Source: Microdochium bolleyi
Taxonomy: Eukaryota; Ascomycota; Sordariomycetes; Xylariales; Microdochiaceae
NCBI GenBank assembly: GCA_001566295.1
Contig: KQ964277.1
Span: 62,001 to 126,000 of the forward strand
DNA: 64,000 nucleotides
Direction of reading: 5' to 3'
In this document: positions 56,527 through 64,000 of the stretch, in pieces
Layout of the letters: the number at the start of each line of letters is the position of its first letter
Position numbering within the stretch: position 1 is the stretch's first letter
Translations under genes and position numbers: made by a program
Notes under the pieces: model-generated
Told to the model about the DNA's origin: nothing
Database searches by the model: none
Seen by the model: only the letters and a program-made list of their open reading frames with translations

Positions 56527-59344
56527 ACGGACATTGCTGTCGCTGGTCAAAAAAACGCAGGCTATACAGGGCAGAGTAGAGTGTGTGCTCCGAGGGGAGC
56601 GTCGGCATGTACATACAAATCCACTCATCCCGTCTCTCCGTTACTTGTCAGAGCCGCCTGTGCATGACATCCACACTCTACGTATATTCTACGAATAATA
56701 CTCATCATGATGGAGATCACGCCTGCGCTGTCTCCTTCTCCCAGGATGACAGCGAGGCGCACCATAGCTGAATGTTGCCCTAAGTCTCGACCACTTCACT
56801 ACGTACACTAGCTGCGAAACAGCACAAAGGTCCGTACTAGTACCAGTACAGCCTTTTTTGCTAGTATCTCTGGGAAACCAGCCGTGTCTTACACGTGGAG
56901 CCACACGGAAGAGAGCATTTAAAGGCCCTCTTGTATGAATAGGCACGAACCTAGACAATGAGCGCCGGCCGTGGGATGAGAGAGATCTTTTCCTGTCTAG
57001 TGTGATCATCACAGGTAGCTTGGCGGGCTAGTGGTAGGTAGACTGGAGAGATGTGACGGTCAATGCAAGATGACGTTTCGTATTAATGCACCGATGGGTC
57101 AGCTGTGGTCCATGTTGAGGCGGATGCTGGGGATGATTCAGTGTCAGTGGTTTTCCCGGAGGAACGTTGCTCTGGTGGTTGTTCTTGGTTTCTTTGCATA
57201 TACCCAAGGTAGGTCTTCCTATCTCTTCATCGCCACGTAACCTGATGGTAGATCTACGCTTATGCTGAGATGATTTTAGGAATGGCTGAGCGACATGGGC
57301 GCGGAATACCTCTCGTTCTTTTTCCATGTGTCACGGATGATAGAGACGGGGTTTGCAGTCGGCCCAGCTTGAGGATTCTGAGAGGGAAACAACAAAGGGA
57401 GAAGACCAAGTGCTGTATCTCCTCACATGTTTTCCTCCCCAGTCTCGTAAACACGTCCCGACGCTGACAGCCACTGAATCGCGATCGCTTGCTGTATCGG
57501 GCTGACCTCCCTGGACTGATCGACTGCACGTGGTCGGTCCTCCCGCTGGGGCGGACCCGGATGCCGCACGTCGCATGACCCAGCCAAGCTGGTAGACTGC
57601 CTGATATAGTGCGCTTATGAATGCTTTTCTTCTCTTCTCTTGTTCCAGAGCTGGCTGTGCCTCGTATCCCATCGCAGTACAGTCTCGCTGCCTCGAAACC
57701 GGTCTGACCACGGACTGGAGAGTTTCGTGCAGCAAGAGTGCTCCACCGCGAAAGTGCCTCGCATGGAATTATCTGCTCCTTCCAAACAAGTCACCAGTGC
57801 GTGAGACACCGCTAGCCCGGCTTATTTTCTTCTCCGCGCTTCGGGGCGGCCCGTAAATTGCTTGCTATGTGCCTACCTAAAGCTAGTCTTGGTTACTCCC
57901 TTCCGCTTAGTCCGGGGGGCCTGGAGGAAAGAGAGAGTCTGTTGTATATTAGCTGCAACTAGACTCTGGTTAGACCGGTGCTCCTCGTGGCCTAACTTAG
58001 CAAGGTGGCTATTGAGACAAAGAAGCGTCCCCATCCATGCGCATATGAGGTACGAGGAGAATCGGGTCGATCCTTCATGGCCTTGCTATGTAACCAGTAT
58101 CGGCAGCGGCGGCTGTGATCGCGATGAGAGTCCCGACGGCGCAAAGCCTGCTTCGAGACATTGAGCCCAAATGGGGAAATGCCCCAGTTGCAGGTGAGAC
58201 TCTGACAATGGGGCCGGTGCGGGCTGTGGCTGTTTAGATTTGAACAGTAGTGCGGAAAGCTCGGCTTCACGCATCTTTGGTTGGGTATGGCATAGGTTCC
58301 TCGATATGGAGCGAAAGGACCAGCTGGGAGAAAGGCCTATCGCAATATAACTGTCTATGATGACCATTGGAAAGTCGCATCGTTCTCGATGGATGCAGAG
58401 ATACAAGGTAAAAGACAGACTAGCTGCAATATTCGATTTCAAGATGCCGTCTGCCGGAGGCCTTGCTCGGAACGAGCAACGCCTCGAAGAATCCAAGACA
58501 GCGTGTACAGCGTGTACAGCGTGTACAGCATGGATCAATGGGACTTGCCGTGCCGTCCCGTTGTCACATAGCCGTCCATCAAGTGTCTCAGTCCGGCATA
58601 CATTTTCTACGTGCCGCGCAGAGACTAGTCGTTCTAGGGCGTACCGCTGCCTATCACCGTCGAACCACGTGCTGGAATCAACCCGATTGAGCACGACTTC
58701 AGATCTGCTAGTGCTAGTGTCCGCGATGTTGTTCGCAACAGCTTGCTCCGATAGGGCGAACGCTGCACGCAAGGGATGACCGCAACGGAGCTTTTTGTGA
58801 GACATATGTGTCTCTGAATGCGAGGAGTAAGCGTCCATATACTGGCAGCACAGTTGTCTCACTGCTCACTAATCGTGGGGTAACATGCGCACTAACAGTC
58901 AACACCGACGAATCACGGGGTTTTGCAGAGTTTGGCAGATCACATACGGAGTACGAGGAGAGGGAAAATCTGGTACTGTCCATGCTCGCTACGGGCCAGA
59001 CGCCAAGGTGTCTCAAATCTTGGGGGCAGATGCTACCGCTGACGCTGTTCAAGCGCGCTCCCAAGACGGAATGGGAGTGGCCCTCAGGGGCCCTAATGCA
59101 GAAAGCGTTCAAGCTGCTCTTGGCGCTCGCGCTTCCCGTCGGCAGTAGCGGTATCGTGCGCTTCACTGCCCGTGTGGTTCTAGGTCGATTTGAGCTGGAA
59201 CAGCACTCCATGTACTCATGGGAGGCATCGTGATCGCGACGGCCGCGAGAGTCATGACGTGCCTTTGCGGACTGGGCCGAGCCAAGCTGTGGAACTGGCG
59301 AGCGACAGTATGCCGAGAAAGGACGAGCCTGTGTCCACGAAAGT
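56527..59344. other. Long intergenic region, no supported gene
   Basis: About 2.8 kb with many short open frames on both strands and none with a known domain. The 258-codon frame at 58086-58862 (-) owes its regular HAVHAV sequence to a DNA repeat at 58501-58527. A frame at 57862-58164 also lacks support. Confidence 0.5.
58501..58527. repeat. Tandem 9-base repeat, three copies
   Basis: Three direct copies of GCGTGTACA. They cause a false regular repeat in translations of both strands. Confidence 0.75.
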
Positions 59345-59352
59345 GTATATAA
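59345..59352 (+). promoter_or_regulatory. TATA box of the secreted-protein gene
   Basis: The sequence TATATAAT lies about 115 bases before the ATG at 59465, with a C/T-rich leader between. Its position and perfect form support the gene model. Confidence 0.6.
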
Positions 59353-59464
59353 TACTCTCTCCCCGTCTGCATTTGCAGGAGAATTCTTGAAAGAGCACAC
59401 CACGAGCATCAGCACAACTGCCCAAGCCTTCTTCACTCCCATCGCCAGCTCCCTCACAGCCACC

Positions 59465-60232
59465 ATGCTCTCCCTCAAGTCCTCCATCGCCGTCGCCGCC
59501 ACCCTGTGGTCGCAGATCGGCTCTGCCGCTCCTGTCAACGATGAGCGCGACCTGACCTGCCTCATTCCCGCGGCCCAGAACGCCAACTTTGACGACCTGA
59601 CTGGCCTGCCCGGTGTCAACCTGAACCCGCTGCCCACGCCTTACAAGGGCCTCGACTACCGCGGCTTCAGCTACGCCAACGTCCTCCTCCCAGGCCTCAC
59701 GCCTGGTGTCCGCCCGCAGACCGGCAGCCGGTGAGTTCAACTTCTCCTCTACCATCCACATCAGACATGATCACAAAACTGACAATTGCAACCCCCTTTT
59801 CTCCTTAGCTACGGCGTGACAAACATCGTTACCCAGCTCGAGGGCAGCCCCATCATCACCGCGCTCTACGAGGGCTCCACGATTAGCGGCTTCGACCTGA
59901 ACTCGCTGTACTTCGGTTGCGCGATCAGCATCACCCAGGCCGTTGCGGGCATCCCTGTCGAGTGCACCATCACTATCACGGGCTACCGCGGCGACAGCAA
60001 CGACGTCGGCAACGCCACGCAGGCGTGCTCCCGCACGTTCGACTACAAGCCCAAGTCCATCTTCTTCTCGCAGGCCATGGGCTTCACGGGCGCCAACGCC
60101 TTCCCCCTGTGCACCAACGTCCAGTTCGTCCGGGTCACGTACTCGACCCCCGGCCCGCTGTCGCCTGCTGCCGCGGCTGTCAGTGTTCTGGTCGATGACG
60201 TGCGTTACGGCACTCGGTCTTGCCCCTTGTAA
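59465..60232 (+). CDS. Conserved-looking fungal secreted protein of unknown function, 229 aa
   Basis: Two exons, 59465..59730 and 59809..60232, joined in phase by a GTGAGT donor and CCTTAG acceptor. A signal peptide (MLSLKSSIAVAATLWSQIGS, about residues 1-22) is followed by a beta-rich extracellular domain. It begins FDDLTGLP and includes PYKGLDYRGFSYANVLLPG, a core GYRGDSND loop and paired cysteines. From memory this pattern (FDDLT..., GLDY.NF.Y..., FDLNSLYF, TGYRG) recurs in a family of fungal secreted proteins with no assigned role, perhaps binding carbohydrate. Downstream strands (VQFVRVTYSTPG, SVLVDDVRYG) fit a jelly-roll-like beta sandwich. No catalytic residues are obvious. The TATA box and leader support the start. 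Six cysteines in the mature protein could pair. Confidence 0.82.
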
Positions 60233-60876
60233 GTTAGGGAAGTGGCGACTTCTGGGCTGAGGACTACCCGGCTGCATCCCTTTTGACAGCAGGAGGAGGT
60301 ATAGGGGATAAAGCCGAAGGACGGTCGGATGCTGGTTATGGTCTGACGAGCTGCAGCCTCGTTACATGACCGGTAATGTGTGGAAGACACCCGTGGCTGG
60401 GGAGGATCAGTGGTGTCGGTGCGGGACTCTGATAGGATGTTGATTGCTTTGGGAGCAGTCTGGCACTTCAACATGCTCGTCTTGAGCACCGAGGTTCTCG
60501 TGCCGACGGTGAATTGGTTGGGGTGGAGGGTTTGGACATCGCGGTCGCGAGCAGAATGGTAGACAATGATGTATTAGCTCCAGTTCTGAATCAGCTACAA
60601 TGACAGCACACATCATGTTAGACCACATGTGCCACGCAACTTCCCATGGGCTGCTGACAACGCACCGCCGAGCTTCATGATCGGGCATTGAGCACATCTG
60701 AACACTCCCTACGACCATCTCTACTTTGGACACTGCAGACGGGAACACGGTTAACCAGCATGCCCTAGTCGGATCCCGCGCTCAGCTCACTACGACCCAG
60801 TGGGGCTGTTGCTCGTACCGCGATGAGAAGAGTCGTTAAGCTCCCGCCTTCTCATTCGTCGATTCTTTCCAAAGAA
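60233..60876. other. Intergenic between secreted-protein gene and tRNA
   Basis: About 640 bases with no supported gene. The 3' end of the upstream gene and any upstream tRNA promoter elements would lie here. Confidence 0.5.
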
Positions 60877-60995
60877 GGTGCTATCGTCCAGTGGTTAAGA
60901 CATCACGTTGTGGTTGTACACTAGTACAGTTAACACTTTCACTGTCACGCAAGTAAATTGCCGTGAAAACGCCGGTTCGATTCCGGCTAGCGCCA
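60877..60995 (+). tRNA. tRNA-His (anticodon GTG) with a 47-nt intron
   Basis: The 5' arm GGTGCTA pairs with TAGCGCC at the 3' end to make the acceptor stem (one G-T pair), followed by a discriminator A. The D-arm reads TCGTCCAGTGGTTAAGACATC. The anticodon arm TCACG (60903-60907) pairs with CGTGA (60962-60966), and the loop contains GTG at 60910-60912. An intron lies directly after position 37 at about 60914-60960, the standard place for nuclear tRNA introns. The T-arm is GCCGG-TTCGATT-CCGGC. All stems are intact. The CCA end is not encoded, as expected for a nuclear eukaryotic tRNA. Confidence 0.9.
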
Positions 60996-62285
60996 TCTAT
61001 CCGATGATTTCTCTTTTTGCTGCCTTGAGAATCCGCGATGTGCGTGGTAGGTGGGTAAGGCAGTGGAGATGTCCTTTTTTGACCCTTGTGACAGAGATGG
61101 TGGCGGGTGGGCATCGTGGGCCCAGATGGAGCATCATGGCACAGTACAGCACTAGTGTTCACACTGCTAGATTGTGAGTCGGGAGATGTTTGCAATGAAA
61201 TTCGAGCTCCAGCTGAACCATGCCGGTTTCCTCCTCTGCACGGGGTAGAGATCTTGTTCGACTTGGCCACATGAGCGAGATATCGCAGGGTCATCCTATG
61301 GTTGTCCTGCATGAACCCATGGTCATAGCACCACGGAACCAGGGTGGGCTCGCCGCTGGCCTTCTCGGTTGACACATGCAGTCTGCTTGCTTCGTATGTT
61401 CAAGGTGTAGCAGCTCCATGGTATACTTGATTGATTGCACTGCACCCTAGGACACGCGGTCCACTTAGTGATCCCGAGGAATCCGATGTCCGCTGCGTCC
61501 CCTAGAGCGCGGGGAGCGAAGTGGCCCGGGGTGGAGTTGTCACATTCTTGACTCGTCAGAACAGGGGGTTTTATTCGATATTCAAGAAGTTCGGGCGCGG
61601 GCTGGGATACCCCTGGATCTGTCAAACGAGAAAATTGGGCACTTGGCTTCCAGGTAACCGTTATGTTTGCTTACACTCGGAGCTGGCGCATGTGCCTAAC
61701 TGTGAGATAATGCCTTGGGGAGACGAAATTTTCAAGGACTCCTCGTACTCACTTCAATCTTGTCAAGAACTAGCCTTATCTTGCGACGGCATTGAACTGG
61801 CGGACGGAAAAGTGCCCTATCACGATATTCTCCCAAGGATCCAGCTGGGCCATTCCCCTGGTCTCGAGTTGCTTCATCTCGGCATCAAGTGTTGCCGCAG
61901 GCCTTCCAGCGCATATTTGGCTTCCGCAATTACGTGTGCAAGCGAAGATGGCCACCTTTTCAAAAATTCCAAACATATCGGACGTCTGGTTTGGTAGTCT
62001 AATGTCGACAGATCGGGATTCGCAGGTCCAGGTCCGTAGCTTGCATGTGACACGATAGGTGCAGCGCTCTCATGAGATTGCTTCAAATTACAATAATCGC
62101 CAGCTACATATTCTGGGTTGAGAGATGATAATTGCTGTTCGGGGCATGTGATAATCTAAGTTCACGTCGATCCATGCGTGTCTCGCATCGCCTATGGCCG
62201 TCTGCTGCATTGCCTCGCTGTGCGGCTAATTCACAAGGCTGCGCCTCATTCACTGGATGCTATTACACCTGTGGCCGAGGCCATC
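60996..62285. other. Intergenic, no supported gene
   Basis: About 1.3 kb between the tRNA and the P450 gene end. Several short frames (including 61521-61997 on the plus strand, 158 codons) show no recognised domain and no signal peptide. Confidence 0.5.
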
Positions 62286-64000
62286 TTAGCTCTTCCGATC
62301 CGTGATCCTCAACCACATCCCCTCCTGCACGAAGATGCCATAGTTGCTCGTGGTCATCGGCTTCGAAGGGTCGATGAGTTGGAAGTCAAAGTTTCGAAGC
62401 AGCTGACACATTCTCGCATCAGCACTACTGTTATATTGCAAGAAACGGTCGAAAGAGGAACAACAACACTTACCTGGATATACGTCTTCTCCAACTCCAT
62501 GAACGCGAAGGTCTTCCCGCTGCAACCCCATCGGCCATTGCCAAACACCAACTCAACGTGAGCACGCCACTGCGTAGTCTGCTCGGGACTTAGGTCGAGC
62601 CACCTCTCGGGGCGGAACACATCCGCATCGTCCCCGAACATCTCTTTCGATCGCTGGAGGCCCAGGAAGTTCGTCGCCACTCTTGTCCCACCTGGTACGT
62701 AGAATCCGCACAAGGTGTCACCACCTGGAGGAACATCCTTCATGACCAGCCCCGAGAACGGGATGTGCACCCTCAGCCCTTCGTAAATGACAGCCTGCAG
62801 GTACGGCAGCTTCCGCGACTCCTCAGCCGTCGCGACGGGGGAGCTGAGGGCACCCGCGGCGTCGGCGGCGTCGATCTCACGCTGCAGGGTGGCGTAGGCC
62901 GCGGGCCGGGTGAGCAGGCTGTAGAGTGTGCCACGCAGGGCAGTGGCGGTGGTGTCGGAGCCCGCGATGATCTGGAACTGGACCTCGGACTCGCAGGCGC
63001 GCTGGGACACGCCGTGGCGGACAAAGGAGCCCTGTGATTTTGGGGAGGGGAGGTGGTCAGCCTTACTCTGGACGTTTGGCGTGTCTCTGGGTAGGAGCTC
63101 ATGTTCTTACCAGCATGTCAAACTTGTCTTTGGCTTTCTCGCCGAATCGTTCTGCCACAACGCGGTTGGCGGCACTAGCGTGTCGTGTCAGTAACTTGTT
63201 CTTCATCTGGCAGGGCGGGTTCCCAGACTCACTCAATCATCTTCCCATATCCCTTTGCGTCCGTAGCCTTGGGGCCCAGCAAGCTCGTGAACCTCTGCGA
63301 GAAAACGATGTTGCCGATCCAGGGCACATCCGCGCCCGCATGCAGCATCGGCAGCATCGCGGTCGTCGACTCGATGTATTCATGCACGTCCGCATCAGCC
63401 GCGAGGAATCCAAACGCCTTGCCGTACGCGACCTGCGTGATTGCGTCGAGCGTGAAGTACTGGATCTTGCTCGCAAAGTCCATCGGGCGCAGACCCTCGC
63501 CGGTCGCGGACGCAGAGACGTACTTCTCCCGGATGAACTTGGTCAAGGCCTGGAGCTGGACGTCCACCCCGGTCTCGATGTTCGGGTTCTCCTTGCCGCC
63601 ATACCCGAAGCTCAGCTTTGCCTTCATCTTGTCGTGCGCCTTAGTGTCCCGGATGCTGCTCAGCGACTCGTAGTACGGATCCATGCTGAGCGCGCGGTAC
63701 CAGTCCGAGCGCACGTACGTGGACCGCGCGGCGTTCATGCGCCGGACGACCTCGGGATCATTCGTCAGGACGCTGTTCGGGCCAATGCGGGCGAGCGGCC
63801 CGTATGTTTCGTTGATGGCGTTGATGGTGGCGGCTTGTCTTCCGGACAGCGTGGTGTTTCGGAGCAGCCAGAGGTAGCTGAATGGTGCGAGCGGCGGGCC
63901 GGGGATGTGGCGGAGGCGGTACCATGAGCGGGCGTAGCTCCAAACCGAAGCTGCGAGGGCGAGAGTGCCAAGTACGGCGGCCCAGGTGCTGCGGGAGACG
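62286..64000 (-). CDS. Cytochrome P450, partial (start beyond window)
   Basis: Exons visible on the minus strand are from beyond 64000 to 63233, 63174..63111, 63031..62474 and 62402..62286. The reading frame is open to the right edge, so the start codon is outside. The visible N-terminus has a membrane helix (AAVLGTLALAASVW) and a HIPGPPLAP proline hinge. Then follow an I-helix AGSDTT, an ExxR-type EGLR, a PERF-type FRPERW and the haem-binding FGNGRWGCSGK (Cys thiolate). It would anchor in the endoplasmic reticulum and need a P450 reductase. The whole looks like a fungal class II P450 close to pisatin-demethylase or benzoate-hydroxylase-type enzymes, but substrate cannot be read from sequence. 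No neighbouring biosynthetic gene is visible. Confidence 0.92.

Noticed and set aside
58086..58862. 258-codon minus-strand frame with HAV repeats
   Set aside because: The repeat is explained by a three-copy 9-base DNA repeat. No other feature supports coding.
60877..60995. Possibility that the tRNA is a tRNA-derived pseudogene
   Set aside because: All four stems pair and the intron sits at the standard position, so an intact gene is the better reading.
61521..61997. 158-codon plus-strand frame near the P450 gene
   Set aside because: No recognised domain, no signal peptide and no intron structure; may be random.
1..64000. CRISPR arrays, phage or bacterial operons
   Set aside because: No direct-repeat/spacer pattern is seen. 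Genes have spliceosomal introns and fungal domain architectures.
1..64000. Transposable element coding regions
   Set aside because: I saw no reverse transcriptase, integrase or transposase motif and no long terminal repeats. A homology search could still reveal relics.

Overview
The window is nuclear DNA of a filamentous ascomycete, most likely a Sordariomycete. Genes are compact with short GT-AG introns (about 48-112 nt, often with a CTGAC-like branch site). The protein families fit such a fungus: a Zn2Cys6 regulator, an STAND/NLR protein, LysM-GH18 chitinase, pectin lyase, Fig1-like and P450 genes. There is also an intron-containing tRNA-His. The species cannot be named from the sequence alone. 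Exon coordinates were worked out by hand from splice signals and codon phase.

Layout. 0-8 kb: a small two-exon gene (minus), a cysteine-rich secreted protein (plus), a conserved one-TM protein carrying a frameshift (minus) and a Fig1/claudin-like four-TM protein (minus). 8.8-17.4 kb: an NLR-like protein (alpha/beta-hydrolase, P-loop NTPase, TPR), then a large ankyrin-repeat protein with a coiled-coil tail, both minus. 18-26.3 kb: a very large disordered protein with a Gly/Ala zipper and acidic tail (plus), a two-TM protein (plus) and a putative zinc-binding protein (minus). 27.3-34.5 kb: an eight-exon killer-toxin-like subgroup C chitinase (minus), divergent from a secreted protein of unknown function (plus).

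35.5-46.8 kb: a worn stretch with a kinase-like pseudogene, two small intact genes, a disrupted gene, an intact pectin lyase gene, an MFS transporter pseudogene and another disrupted gene. 48.5-56.5 kb: a Zn2Cys6 transcription factor (minus) divergent from a disordered acidic protein (plus), then a glycosyltransferase family 1 enzyme with a tail anchor (plus). 59.4-64 kb: a conserved secreted protein, tRNA-His(GUG) with a 47-nt intron, and a cytochrome P450 running off the right edge.

How the genes fit together. There is no classical biosynthetic cluster. The strongest functional theme is interaction with other organisms: secreted chitinase/killer-like protein plus divergent partner, pectin lyase, Cys-rich and other secreted proteins, and an NLR next to an ankyrin protein. 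The most interesting points are the chitinase/partner pair, a Cys at the nucleophile position of the NLR's hydrolase domain, and a run of reading-frame lesions, several at C/G homopolymers, that are either gene decay or assembly errors.
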